Below, one piece after another: positions 37,179 through 46,348 of a DNA stretch of 64,000 nucleotides. The stretch's first letter is position 1. Each line of letters starts with the position of its first letter. The notes beneath the pieces were generated by a model that saw only the letters and a list, made by a program, of their open reading frames with translations, was not told the DNA's origin and searched no databases. The DNA comes from JBBROS01 sp963792675. Lineage in GTDB: Bacteria; Pseudomonadota; Alphaproteobacteria; Acetobacterales; Acetobacteraceae. The translations under genes and the position numbers were made by a program. Location of the stretch: positions 1 through 64,000 of the forward strand of contig CAWBWT010000002.1 of NCBI GenBank assembly GCA_963792675.1, written 5' to 3'.

Positions 37179-37783
37179 GCGCCCACCGACCAGCCCGTGC
37201 CCGACCGCGTGTAGACGCGGCGGTCGTGCAGGCGGAACGGCATGTCCTGCCAGAACTCGATCGTCGCCGGCACCACGCGGAACCCCGACCAATGCGGCGG
37301 CCGTGGGATGCTGTCGCCGGGATAGCTGGCATCCAGCTCCGCCACCCGCCGCTCCAGCTCCGCCCGCGACGGCAGCGGCCGCGACTGGTCCGAGGCTCCG
37401 GCGCCGAGCCGCGAGACCCGCGCGCGGGTGTTGAAATACGCGTCCGCCTCCGCGTCCGTCACCGGCCCGACCGCACCCTCGATCCGCACCTGCCGCCGCA
37501 GCGTCTTCCAATGGAACAGCAGCGCCGCATGCGGGTTGGCGTGCAGCTCGCCGCCCTTGCGGCTCTGGTGGTTGGTGTAGAACACGAACCCTTTGGCGTC
37601 GTGGTCCTTCAGCAGCACGATGCGCACGGATGGCCGGCCGTCGGCCGTGCTCGTCGCTAGCGACATGGCGTTGGGGTCATTCGGCTCGCTGGCTCGAGCC
37701 TCCGCAAACCACTGGTCGAAGAGTTGCAACGGGTCGGCAAGATCCGGGATGCCGGGCGCAGGGGTCAGGTTTGTATCGGGCAT
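37166..37783 (-). CDS. pdxH: Pyridoxamine 5'-phosphate oxidase
   Basis: FMN enzyme making pyridoxal 5'-phosphate, 205 residues. RPSVRIVLLKDHDAKGFVFYTNHQSRKG is the FMN and substrate block (about 50-77). The C-terminal EFWQDMPFRLHDRRVYTR is the signature. The length is normal, with the usual WS...YP ending. The gene diverges from fabI. Confidence 0.95.
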   Translation of the reverse strand: MPDTNLTPAPGIPDLADPLQLFDQWFAEARASEPNDPNAMSLATSTADGRPSVRIVLLKDHDAKGFVFYTNHQSRKGGELHANPHAALLFHWKTLRRQVRIEGAVGPVTDAEADAYFNTRARVSRLGAGASDQSRPLPSRAELERRVAELDASYPGDSIPRPPHWSGFRVVPATIEFWQDMPFRLHDRRVYTRSGTGWSVGALYP

Positions 37784-37937
37784 GACGATAAAGTGCGCTG
37801 CCCTGGCGGGGGGTCAAGCGTTCTCCGACCAAACCCGCTCCGGACGTGACGGAAACGTTGCGACGCCCACCTTGCCCCTGCCCCGTCGGTTGTGTCAGGA
37901 CGAACCGCCGACCTGCCCACGGAACCCGAGGCCACCC

Positions 37938-38797
37938 ATGTCCGACGCTTCTTCGACGCCCGCCAGCGGCGTACTGCCGCGCGGCACCCTGATGCAAGGG
38001 CGCGCGGGCTGATCATGGGCGTCGCCAACGACCGTTCGCTGGGCTGGGCGATCGCCGCGTCCTGCGCGGCGCAGGGGGCGGAGCTGGCCTTCACCTACCA
38101 GGGCGAGGCGCTCGGCAAGCGGGTGCGCCCGCTGGCCGAGAGCGTCGGCGGGTCGCTGGTCGTGCCCTGCGAGGTCACCGACGACGCCAGCCTCGACAGC
38201 GCCTTCGCCGCCGTGGGCAAGCACTGGGACGGGCTCGACTTCCTGGTCCATGCGATCGGCTACGCCAACAAGGCCTTTCTGCGCGGGAAGTACCTCGAAA
38301 CGCCGCGCGAAGCGTTCCGCGAGGCGCTCGACATCTCCTGCTTCTCCTTCACCGCGGTCGCCCAGCGTGCGGTGCCGATGATGCGGCCGGGCGGCGCCCT
38401 GCTCACCCTCACCTATCTCGGCGCCGAGCGGGTGATGCCGCATTACAACGTTATGGGCGTGGCCAAGGCGGCGCTGGAAAGCTCGGTGCGCTACCTCGCC
38501 GCCGACCTCGGGGCGCAGGGCATCCGCGTCAACGCGATCTCGGCCGGGCCGATGAAGACCTTGGCGGCGTCGGGCGGCATCGGCGACTTCCGCTATATCC
38601 TGCGCTGGAACGAGTACAACTCGCCGCTCGAACGCAACACCTCCATGACCGACGTCGGCGGCGCCGGGATGTATCTCGTCAGCCCGCTTGCGGCCGGCGT
38701 CACCGGCGAGGTGCACCACGTCGATAGCGGGTATCACATCGTTGGCATGAAAAACCCGAAGGCGCCGGACATCAACGTCGCCGGTGACGGCGCGTGA
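37938..38797 (+). pseudogene. fabI: Enoyl-ACP reductase FabI, frameshifted near the N-terminus
   Basis: NADH-dependent enoyl-ACP reductase of fatty acid synthesis. The ATG at 37938 begins MSDASSTPASGVLPRGTLMQG. One missing base near 38002 then moves the frame to GLIMGVANDRSLGWAIA. Downstream, Tyr and Lys of YNVMGVAKAALE (the FabI catalytic pair) are intact. Since fabI is usually essential, the lost base is probably a sequencing error. aroC begins 8 bases after its stop. Confidence 0.85.
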
Positions 38798-38804
38798 GAA
38801 TCAG

Positions 38805-39909
38805 GTGAGCCACAACAGCTTCGGCCATCTGTTCCGCGTCACCACCTGGGGCGAGAGCCACGGGCCGGCCATCGGCTGCGTGGTCGATGGCTGCCCGCCG
38901 CGCCTGCCGCTGACCGAAGCCGACATCCAGCCCTGGCTCGACCGCCGCCGCCCCGGCCAGTCGCAGTTCACCACCCAGCGGCAGGAGCCGGACGAGGTGC
39001 GGATCCTGTCCGGGACGCTGGACGGGCTGACCACCGGCACACCCATCGCGCTGCAAATCCAGAACGTGGACCAGCGCAGCCGCGACTACGGCGCCATCGC
39101 CGAGCAGATGCGGCCGGGCCACGCCGATGTCACATACGAGCTGAAATACGGTATCCGCGACCACCGCGGCGGCGGCCGCAGCTCGGCGCGCGAGACGGCG
39201 ATGCGGGTCGCGGCCGGCGCCGTCGCCCGCGCGGTGCTCGGCCCCGAGGTCCGGATCCGCGGCGCGCTGGTGCAGATGGGGCCGCACCGGATCGACCGGT
39301 CGCGCTGGGATTGGGAGGAAACCGGCCGCAACCCGTTCTTCTGCCCGGACCCGGTCGCGGCGGCGTCCTGGGAAACCATGCTGGCGGCGATCCGCAAGGA
39401 GGGGTCGAGCCTCGGCGCCGTCATCGAGATCGTCGCCGAGGGTGCTCCGCCCGGTCTCGGCGCGCCCATATACGGTAAACTGGATGCGGATCTCGCGTCG
39501 GGCCTGATGGGGATCAACGCGGTGAAGGGCGTGGAAATCGGCGACGGCTTCGCAGCCGCAGCACTGCGCGGCGAGGACAACGCCGACGAGATGCGGATGC
39601 GAGGACGGCACGATCCGCTTCCTCGCCAACCATGCCGGCGGTATCCTGGGCGGCATCAGCACCGGTCAGCCGATCGTGGCCCGCTTCGCCGTCAAGCCCA
39701 CCAGTTCCATCCTCGTGACCCGGCAGAGCGTCGACCGCCACGGTGCCGACGTGGACATCATGACCAAGGGCCGCCATGATCCGTGCGTCGGCATTCGTGC
39801 CGTCCCTGTTGGAGAGGCTATGGTCGCCTGCGTGCTGGCGGATCACTTGCTGCGGCACCGGGCGCAGAACCCTGATGCGCCTGCCTATGCACGCCTGCCC
39901 CGCAATTGA
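38805..39909 (+). pseudogene. aroC: Chorismate synthase AroC, frameshifted
   Basis: Makes chorismate from EPSP with reduced FMN; about 367 residues when repaired. The GTG at 38805 opens MSHNSFGHLFRVTTWGESHGP, the classic start. The first frame runs to DEMRM; the second resumes EDGTIRFLANHAGGILGG and ends YARLPRN. One extra C at about 39600 explains the break. FMN-binding RHRGGGRSSARET (written DHRGGGRSSARET here) and RFAVKPTSSI are present. An unrepaired gene would leave the cell auxotrophic, so an error is likely. Confidence 0.87.
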
Positions 39910-41114
39910 TGCAGCCTGCCGGGACCATGATCGAGCCCAAGGCGCTCGATGCCTTCGTGAAGGCGGTTGGGACAAGATTCTGGCGCGAGCGGCTCGCGGC
40001 GCTTGCCGCGGCCGGAACGCAGCATACCCGCGCCGGGCGCGACACGTTGCAGCGGCACTGCATCGAACTGACGATCGAGCGCCTGCGTACCCGCCCGCCG
40101 TCCCGGCCGCCGAGCGTCGCCGAACGCTGGATCGCCAGCTACGTGAGCGGCACGGTGGAGGCGCTGGGCAGCCTGTCGCCGACCGGGCGCGACGCGTTGC
40201 TGCAGAAGTTGCGGGAGGCGCTGACCGGGCGGGCAAGCCTGGTGGAGCCGTTCCACCTGTTCCGCGTCGCCGGGATGCAGCGCGCGCGCGGGTTCAAGGT
40301 CCGCTTCGCGGCGCTTGAGGATGATGCCCCGTTCGATCTGCTGATCGAGCGCAACGGCGTCGAGGCCGAGGTGGCCTGCGATCTCATTTCGGCCGAGGAC
40401 GGTCGCGGCGTGCATCGCGGCGCCTGGTTCCGGTTGATGGACCGGGTCGATCCCGAGCTGCAGACCTGGCTGCGCGCCCATCCCGGCCGCTATTTGCTGA
40501 AAATGACGCTGCCCAAGGGGCTCCGCACCGACGGCGATAGCGATCTGCTGGCGACGCTGCACACCCGCATCACCGAAATGCTCAAGACCCGGCGGCACGC
40601 GGACGGGGACGAGGCGGCGATGCTCCGGCTCGACCCGCTGATGCTGGCCGCCGCGCAAGCCGACGAGCTCGGACTGATGCCGCGGCTGCGGCAGGAGTTC
40701 GGGCCGGAGGCGCACCTGTCTGTCACGACCGCCGGCGGCGGCGTGTTCGTGATGGCGGCGCGGGCCGGGCAGGAGAACGAGGTTGCTACCGCGGTGCGCC
40801 GGCGGCTCGACGTGGTGGCGCCGGCGCGGCTCAGCGGCACGCGGCCGGGCATCCTTGCCATGTTTATCGAGGATACCGACCGCAACGAATGGCGGCTGCT
40901 GCGCGAGCGCATGGAGCTCGAGGGCGAGACCCGGCAGTTCATGACCCACCCCGAGGCGCGCAACGTCGTCGCTGTCACCTGCACCAGCCGGCTCGAGCTG
41001 TTCGGCATGGCCGCCCCGGACGCCGAGCCCGAGGGCGAGTTGCGCTTCCGCAACCCCGCCCACCCGGCCGCCAAGACCGAGGCGTTGGCTCCCGCGGTGC
41101 TCTCGTCCAATTAG
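39909..41114 (+). CDS. Hypothetical protein coupled to aroC
   Basis: 401 residues, probably cytoplasmic, with no signal peptide or membrane segment. ATG 39909 shares a base with the aroC stop (TGATG). The central segment FKVRFAALEDDAPFDLLIERNGVEAEV has a D-x(8)-E-x-E pattern that recalls PD-(D/E)xK nuclease folds, but the Lys is absent. The rest is basic and helical. I do not recognise it. Its coupling to aroC could reflect transcription only. Confidence 0.6.
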   Translation: MQPAGTMIEPKALDAFVKAVGTRFWRERLAALAAAGTQHTRAGRDTLQRHCIELTIERLRTRPPSRPPSVAERWIASYVSGTVEALGSLSPTGRDALLQKLREALTGRASLVEPFHLFRVAGMQRARGFKVRFAALEDDAPFDLLIERNGVEAEVACDLISAEDGRGVHRGAWFRLMDRVDPELQTWLRAHPGRYLLKMTLPKGLRTDGDSDLLATLHTRITEMLKTRRHADGDEAAMLRLDPLMLAAAQADELGLMPRLRQEFGPEAHLSVTTAGGGVFVMAARAGQENEVATAVRRRLDVVAPARLSGTRPGILAMFIEDTDRNEWRLLRERMELEGETRQFMTHPEARNVVAVTCTSRLELFGMAAPDAEPEGELRFRNPAHPAAKTEALAPAVLSSN

Positions 41115-41139
41115 ATTTATCCGCCTGCGGTCCCGCCCC

Positions 41140-42072
41140 GTGCTGATCGGCCTCGGCGTCGCCGTCCTGCTGCTGCTTGCCGCAGCGGCTTGGCTGTACA
41201 CGCCGGACAAGGACCGGGCGGCGCTGGAAGCGCAGTATGCCGGGCCGCCATCCGAGTTCCTCGACATCGCCGGCGTTCGCCTGCACGTGCGCGATACCGG
41301 GCCACGCGACGCCCCGGCCTTGGTGATGCTGCACGGGTTCGGCGCCAGCCTGCACACCTGGGAGGCCTGGGCGCAGGCGCTTGAAGGGCAGTATCGCGTG
41401 GTCCGGTTCGACCTGCCGTCGTTCGGCCTGACCGGTCCCGATCCGTCCGGCGACTATTCCGAGCAGCGCAGCTTCGCCCTCATTGCCGTGCTGATGGACC
41501 GGCTCGGCGTCGCCCGCGCCACCCTGGTCGGCAACTCGATGGGCGGCGGCATCGCCTGGCGCTTCGCCGCCGCCCATCCCGACCGGGTCGAGCGCCTAGT
41601 GCTGATCTCCCCCGAGGGCTTCCGGCCGCCGGACGAGCCGCCGCCCGACGCCACGCCGCGCACGATCCCGTTCACGGTGCGGCTGATGCGCTACGTGCTG
41701 CCGACCCCGTTGCTGCGCAGCTACACCGCGGCGTCCTACGCCGACCCGTCCCGGCTCACGCCGGCCGTCATGGCCCGCTACCGCGACATGCTGCTGGCGC
41801 CCGGTAACCGCGACGCGATCCTCGGCCGCATGGTGCAAATGCGCCGTACCGACCCGGCGCCGCTGCTGGCGACGCTGCACATGCCGGTGCTGCTGATCTG
41901 GGGCGAGCAGGATCGGCTGATCCCGTTCGGCAACGCCGCCGATTACATGCGGGTGCTCCCGAACGCCACGCTCGCCGCCCTGCCCGCCCTGGGCCACGTG
42001 CCGCAAGAGGAAGCGCCCGAGGTGTCGCTGTTGCCGCTGCGGAAATTTCTAGAACGGCCGATCGCCGGCTGA
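41140..42072 (+). CDS. Membrane-anchored alpha/beta hydrolase
   Basis: 310-residue hydrolase with an N-terminal hydrophobic anchor (LIGLGVAVLLLLAAAAWLY). The core carries MLHGFGASLHTWEAW (oxyanion region), the nucleophile elbow GNSMGG, WGEQDRLIP (Asp) and LGHVPQEE (His), a complete triad. The lid region PEGFRPPDEPPPD is variable. It starts with GTG 25 bases after the hypothetical gene. The substrate is unknown; esterase, epoxide hydrolase and dehalogenase members all share this outline. Confidence 0.85.
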   Translation: MLIGLGVAVLLLLAAAAWLYTPDKDRAALEAQYAGPPSEFLDIAGVRLHVRDTGPRDAPALVMLHGFGASLHTWEAWAQALEGQYRVVRFDLPSFGLTGPDPSGDYSEQRSFALIAVLMDRLGVARATLVGNSMGGGIAWRFAAAHPDRVERLVLISPEGFRPPDEPPPDATPRTIPFTVRLMRYVLPTPLLRSYTAASYADPSRLTPAVMARYRDMLLAPGNRDAILGRMVQMRRTDPAPLLATLHMPVLLIWGEQDRLIPFGNAADYMRVLPNATLAALPALGHVPQEEAPEVSLLPLRKFLERPIAG

Positions 42073-42104
42073 TCGAGGCCGCACCCGAAGGCAGGCGTTC
42101 GCAC

Positions 42105-42740
42105 CTACGCGGCGGACACCCCGTGCAGCAGGATCGCCACCGCGCTGCGGCACCAGCGGTCGAGAGCGCCGTCGTCCATGGCCGGCGCGCCAGCGATGGC
42201 GGCGGCCTGAGGAATGTGGATCACCATGCCCTGGAACTGCCGCGCGGCCATAGCGGCCGTTTCCGGCGTGAGTGCCGGGTTGGTGGAGCGTAGCAGGGCG
42301 GCGACGCGGGCTATGCCGGTCTCGGCGCCGCTGCGGTGCAGGGCGTGGCTGATCTCAGGGAAGCGAACCGACTCGGCCGTGATCAGCACGTGCAGCGACA
42401 AGGCAGCCGGTGTCAGCGCGACGCCGATCATCTTGCGAGCAACGGCGATCAAGGCCTCCTCGATGCCGTGGGCGATGTCTACCGCCTCGTCGAAGCCCTG
42501 CAGCCACTCATCGATCAGGCGGCTGACGACGGCGAGGAAGACGGCCGCCTTGTCAGGGAAACGTGCGTAGAACGTCCGCTTCGACACGCCGGCCGCATTG
42601 GCAATTGCCTCGACCGAGGTCGCCGCGTAGCCGTCGCGGAGGAACAGCTCCGCGGCGGCATCCACGATCCGCTGGCCGAGCAGAGCGGCGTCGGCTGCCT
42701 TCGGCCGCCCGCTCGCCCGGCTCTCAGCCGGCCGAATCAA
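42105..42740 (-). CDS. TetR family transcriptional regulator
   Basis: One-component regulator of about 211 residues. HTH: IVDAAAELFLRDGYAATSVEAIANAAGVSKRTFYARFPDK, a TetR N-terminal domain (about 22-62). It ends ...AILLHGVSAA. Start taken at TTG 42740, overlapping the tiny lipoprotein stop (TTGA); a longer frame to 42806 is possible but lacks the coupling. Expressed with the lipoprotein, it likely represses that pair through the palindrome upstream at 42916-42942. Confidence 0.8.
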   Translation of the reverse strand: MIRPAESRASGRPKAADAALLGQRIVDAAAELFLRDGYAATSVEAIANAAGVSKRTFYARFPDKAAVFLAVVSRLIDEWLQGFDEAVDIAHGIEEALIAVARKMIGVALTPAALSLHVLITAESVRFPEISHALHRSGAETGIARVAALLRSTNPALTPETAAMAARQFQGMVIHIPQAAAIAGAPAMDDGALDRWCRSAVAILLHGVSAA

Positions 42741-42871
42741 TAATAGTAGCGGTGCGGGTGATAGTGTCCGGCGGGCACAACAATGCAGCCCGAGAGGGCG
42801 ATGCACAGGCCAACCGCGGCGGCAACGCGGACGGCAATCTGGCGCAAGCGACGAGTACGGAGTTCGACCAT
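42737..42871 (-). CDS. Tiny lipoprotein (44 residues) ahead of the TetR gene
   Basis: Starts ATG 42871 after an AAGAGGTGA site. A basic N-terminus (VELRTRRLRQ) is followed by a hydrophobic stretch and lipobox LSGC. Only about 16 mature residues remain (CIVVPAGHYHPHRYYY), rich in His and Tyr. Such tiny lipoproteins are often missed. Its stop overlaps the TetR start, so translation is coupled. Metal binding by the HYHPHR tail is possible but unproven. Confidence 0.7.
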   Translation of the reverse strand: MVELRTRRLRQIAVRVAAAVGLCIALSGCIVVPAGHYHPHRYYY

Positions 42872-42915
42872 GGGTTCACCTCTTGAACGAAGTGCAGATG
42901 GTGACCTCAACGCAA

Positions 42916-42942
42916 AATGCAACGCACCGGTTGCGTTGCATT
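42916..42942. promoter_or_regulatory. Perfect 11+11 inverted repeat (probable TetR operator)
   Basis: The arms AATGCAACGCA and TGCGTTGCATT are perfect inverted repeats separated by 5 bases. They lie 45 bases upstream of the tiny lipoprotein ATG and close to the corA end. Size and symmetry are right for a TetR-family dimer site, and the downstream TetR gene is the natural candidate. Confidence 0.7.
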
Positions 42943-42986
42943 CTTGTGCATGCCGCGGCGGGCAACCGGAGCTTGGATGTGGATCG

Positions 42987-43967
42987 CTAGATCCACCCCC
43001 GCTTCTTGAACCAGAAGTACGGCACGACCGCTGAGAGCACGATCAGCGTCAGCCCGTAGAAATACCCGTACGGCCACTCCAGCTCCGGGATCCACTTGAA
43101 GTTCATGCCGTAGATGCTGGCAACCAAGGTCGGCGGCACGCCGACGACCGAGACGACGGTCAGGATCTTGATGCTGTTGTTCTGCTCGATGTTGATGAAG
43201 CCCAGCGTCGCGTCCAGCAGGAATTGCACCTTGTTGGACATCTGCACGTCGTAGTCGGCAAGCGAGGCCACGTCGCGTCGAAGCGTCTTGAGGCGGGGAC
43301 GATGGTCCGGTTGCAGGAAGCTGGCCGCGTTCTCGGCGGCGAACTGCACGATCCGCTGCACGCCCAGCAGGCTGTCGCGCAGATTGGACAGCCGGTCCCC
43401 CGCCCGTCCGATGTTGCGCAACGTCGCCCGCAGCTGCAGGTCGGTCTTAGCCGCGCTCTTGCGCGCCGTCTCGGGCCGGAACACCCGGTGCGAGATCGCG
43501 TCGAGCTCGCCCCGGATGGTTTCCAAGATGTCGGCCAGCCGGTCCACGATGGCCTCGAGCAGGCCGAGGAACGCATCGACGCTGCAGGGGTCCTCGTCAC
43601 GGTTCGACATGCGGGCGGCATACTGATCGAACACCGGCGCCTCGGCGAAGCGGATCGTCATCAGGTACTTGTCGGACAAGACGAAGCCCAACGGCTTGGA
43701 TTGCGCCAACCCGTCCTTGTCCAGGTATCCCATCGGGGTGCTGAGGTAGAGCGCCTTGTTCTCTATGCTCAGCCGGCTGCTGCTTTCGATCTCCGACAGG
43801 TCGGCCAGCGCCGGCACCCGCAACCCGGTGCCGCGCTCGACCAGCGACCGCTCCGCGTCGGTCGGATTGAGCAGGTCGAGCCACACCGAATGCCCAACCT
43901 GTTCGACCGGATGTGTCTCGGCCGCGGCCGTCACTCGCGCCGACGCGCCGTTGCTCAACAGCAGCAT
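42987..43967 (-). CDS. corA: CorA-family Mg2+/divalent cation transporter
   Basis: 326 residues with the CorA layout: a large cytoplasmic N-terminal domain with coiled-coil helices (about 90-270) and two C-terminal membrane segments. The pore motif YGMNFKWIPEL is present just before TM2. It ends ...VPYFWFKKRGWI. It probably imports Mg2+ (or Co2+/Ni2+). The gene is divergent to trpB with a 125-base gap that should hold both promoters. Confidence 0.9.
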   Translation of the reverse strand: MLLLSNGASARVTAAAETHPVEQVGHSVWLDLLNPTDAERSLVERGTGLRVPALADLSEIESSSRLSIENKALYLSTPMGYLDKDGLAQSKPLGFVLSDKYLMTIRFAEAPVFDQYAARMSNRDEDPCSVDAFLGLLEAIVDRLADILETIRGELDAISHRVFRPETARKSAAKTDLQLRATLRNIGRAGDRLSNLRDSLLGVQRIVQFAAENAASFLQPDHRPRLKTLRRDVASLADYDVQMSNKVQFLLDATLGFINIEQNNSIKILTVVSVVGVPPTLVASIYGMNFKWIPELEWPYGYFYGLTLIVLSAVVPYFWFKKRGWI

Positions 43968-44092
43968 TGCCCCTCCACCCGTGTATTCTGCTGTCCTACG
44001 CGAACCGGACTGCCACGGCGAGGCGTGACCGCCCTGGCCGCCTGCGCTAGAACCGTCGGCCGGGGCCGCCGGCCCCAGCAGGAGAGCTGTTC

Positions 44093-45367
44093 GTGAACGA
44101 GATCACCGCGCCGCACCGCAACGGCGAACGCCTTGGCGACCACACCGCCGACGCTGGCGCCCGCCCCAACACGCTGCGCTCCGGCCCCGACGCGCAGGGC
44201 CGGTTCGGCGGCTTCGGTGGCCGTTTCGTCGCGGAAACCCTGATGCCGCTGATCCTCGCGGTGGAGCAGGCCTACGAAGACGCCAAGCGCGACCCCGAGT
44301 TCCAGCCGGAACTCGACCGCTATCTGACCCACTATGTCGGCCGCCCCAGCCCCTTGTGGTTCGCCGAGCGGCTGACGGCGGCGCTGGGCGGGGCGCGCAT
44401 CTACATGAAGCGCGACGAGCTCAACCATACCGGCAGCCACAAGATCAACAACTGCATGGGCCAGATCCTGCTGGCCCGGCGCATGGGCAAGACCCGCATC
44501 ATCGCCGAAACCGGCGCCGGGCAGCACGGCGTCGCCACCGCCACCGTTTGCGCGCTGTTCGGCCTGCCCTGCACCATCTACATGGGCGCCACCGACGTCG
44601 AGCGGCAAAAGCCCAACGTGTTCCGCATGAAGCTGCTCGGCGCCGAGATCAACCCGGTCACCTCCGGCGCCGGCACGCTCAAGGACGCGATGAACGAGGC
44701 GATGCGCGACTGGGTCGCCAACGTCGAAGACACCTACTACCTGATCGGCACCGTCGCCGGGCCGCACCCCTACCCGGCCATGGTGCGCGACTTCCAAAGC
44801 ATCATCGGCACCGAGGCGCGGGCGCAGATGCTGGACGCCGAGGGCCGGCTGCCGGACGCGGCCGTGGCGGCGATCGGCGGCGGCAGCAACGCGATGGGCC
44901 TGTTCCACCCGTTCCTCGACGACCCCGAGGTGCGGCTGATCGGGGTCGAGGCAGCCGGGCACGGGCTCGACACCGAGGCGCATGCCGCGAGCCTCAGCCG
45001 CGGCCGCCCCGGCGTGCTGCACGGCAACCGCACCTACCTGCTGCAGGACGACGACGGGCAGATCCAGGAAGCGCACAGCATCAGCGCCGGGCTCGACTAC
45101 CCCGGCATCGGGCCGGAGCATTCCTGGCTGCACGAGATCGGCCGGGTCGAATACGTGGCGGCGACCGACCAGGACGCGCTGGACGCGTTCCAGCTCTGCA
45201 CCCGCACCGAGGGCATCATCCCGGCGCTGGAGCCGGCGCATGCCATCGCCCATGTCGCCAAGCTCGCGCCGGCACTCGGGAAGGACGGGCTGATCCTGAT
45301 GAACATGTGCGGCCGCGGCGACAAGGACATCTTCACCGTTGCCGAGCATCTCGGGGTCAAGCTGTGA
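44093..45367 (+). CDS. trpB: Tryptophan synthase beta chain
   Basis: PLP enzyme that joins indole and serine. It is 424 residues with a GTG start. The PLP lysine sits in the motif NHTGSHKINN (Lys near 117). GAGQHGVATATVCALFGL and GGGSNAMGLFHPF are further signatures. It overlaps trpA by 4 bases (GTGA). The N-terminal 30 residues extend beyond the core. Confidence 0.97.
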   Translation: MNEITAPHRNGERLGDHTADAGARPNTLRSGPDAQGRFGGFGGRFVAETLMPLILAVEQAYEDAKRDPEFQPELDRYLTHYVGRPSPLWFAERLTAALGGARIYMKRDELNHTGSHKINNCMGQILLARRMGKTRIIAETGAGQHGVATATVCALFGLPCTIYMGATDVERQKPNVFRMKLLGAEINPVTSGAGTLKDAMNEAMRDWVANVEDTYYLIGTVAGPHPYPAMVRDFQSIIGTEARAQMLDAEGRLPDAAVAAIGGGSNAMGLFHPFLDDPEVRLIGVEAAGHGLDTEAHAASLSRGRPGVLHGNRTYLLQDDDGQIQEAHSISAGLDYPGIGPEHSWLHEIGRVEYVAATDQDALDAFQLCTRTEGIIPALEPAHAIAHVAKLAPALGKDGLILMNMCGRGDKDIFTVAEHLGVKL

Positions 45368-46194
45368 ACCGGATCGAGGCGCGGTTCGCCGCGCTGAAGC
45401 AAGAAGGCCGCGGCGCGCTGATCCCGTTCCTCGAGGCCTACGACCCCGACGCCATGACCAGCATGCAGATCCTGCGCGGCATGCCCGGCGCCGGCGCCGA
45501 CCTGATCGAGATCGGCATGCCGTTCACCGACCCGATGGCCGACGGCCCCGCCGTCCAGGCGGCCGGGCTGCGCGGCCTCAAGGCCGGCGCGACGCTCGCC
45601 CGCACGCTGGGCATGGTCGAGGCGTTCCGCGAGGACGACCAGGCGACGCCGGTGATCCTGATGGGCTACCTGAACCCGATCGCCTCCTACGGTCCCGAGC
45701 GGTTCTGCGCCGAAGCGGCTCGGGTCGGCGTGGACGGGCTGATCATCGTCGACCTGCCGACCGAGGAGGCCGCGATGGTCGCGCCGCACGCCGCCGCGCA
45801 CGGGCTCGACATCATCCGCCTGGTGGCGCCGACCACCGATGACGCCCGGCTGCCGATCGTGCTCGAGGGCAGTTCCGGCTTCGTCTACTACGTCGCCATC
45901 ACCGGCATCACCGGAACCCGGAGTGCCACGGCCGACAGCCTGTCCGTTGCCCTGCCGCGCATCCGCGCCGTCACCGACCTCCCGGTGGCGATCGGCTTCG
46001 GGGTGCGCACGCCGCAACAGGCGGCCGAGGCGGTGCGCCTCGCCGACGCCGCCGTGGTCGGCTCGGCGCTGATCGACACGCTGGCCGCGAGCCTCGACGC
46101 CGACGGCCGCGCCACCGACGACACCGCCGCGCGCGTGCTGTCGCAAGTGCGTGCGCTGGCCGACGGGGTCCGCAACGCCCGGGTCATGGCGTAG
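45364..46194 (+). CDS. trpA: Tryptophan synthase alpha chain
   Basis: Cleaves indole-glycerol phosphate to indole, channelled to TrpB; 276 residues. IEIGMPFTDPMADGP includes catalytic Glu 49 and Asp 60. FVYYVAITGITGTR is the loop 6 region. It starts at GTG 45364 within the trpB stop. A MITE-like palindromic element separates it from accD. Confidence 0.96.
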   Translation: MNRIEARFAALKQEGRGALIPFLEAYDPDAMTSMQILRGMPGAGADLIEIGMPFTDPMADGPAVQAAGLRGLKAGATLARTLGMVEAFREDDQATPVILMGYLNPIASYGPERFCAEAARVGVDGLIIVDLPTEEAAMVAPHAAAHGLDIIRLVAPTTDDARLPIVLEGSSGFVYYVAITGITGTRSATADSLSVALPRIRAVTDLPVAIGFGVRTPQQAAEAVRLADAAVVGSALIDTLAASLDADGRATDDTAARVLSQVRALADGVRNARVMA

Positions 46195-46225
46195 TGACAC
46201 AGCCACGCCGTCCACTGCGCACCAC

Positions 46226-46316
46226 GTCATCCCCGGCCTTGATCCGGGGATCCCTGACCCGCCGGTGCACCGTTACTCCGACGGCGAGAAATGGCCGGGT
46301 CCAGCCCGGCCATGAC
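46226..46316. repeat. MITE-like palindromic element between trpA and accD
   Basis: A 91-base element with ends GTCATCCCCGG and CCGGCCATGAC. It contains two hairpins: ATCCCCGG/CCGGGGAT (46229-46251) and ATGGCCGGG/CCCGGCCAT (46291-46313). The two ends match as inverted repeats at about 17 of 23 positions. Similar GTCATCCCCGG-type repeats occur in many alphaproteobacterial genomes. It may end the trp transcript or serve as an attenuating hairpin. Confidence 0.7.
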
Positions 46317-46348
46317 AATTCAGGCGACGTGCCGGGACAGGCCAGCCC

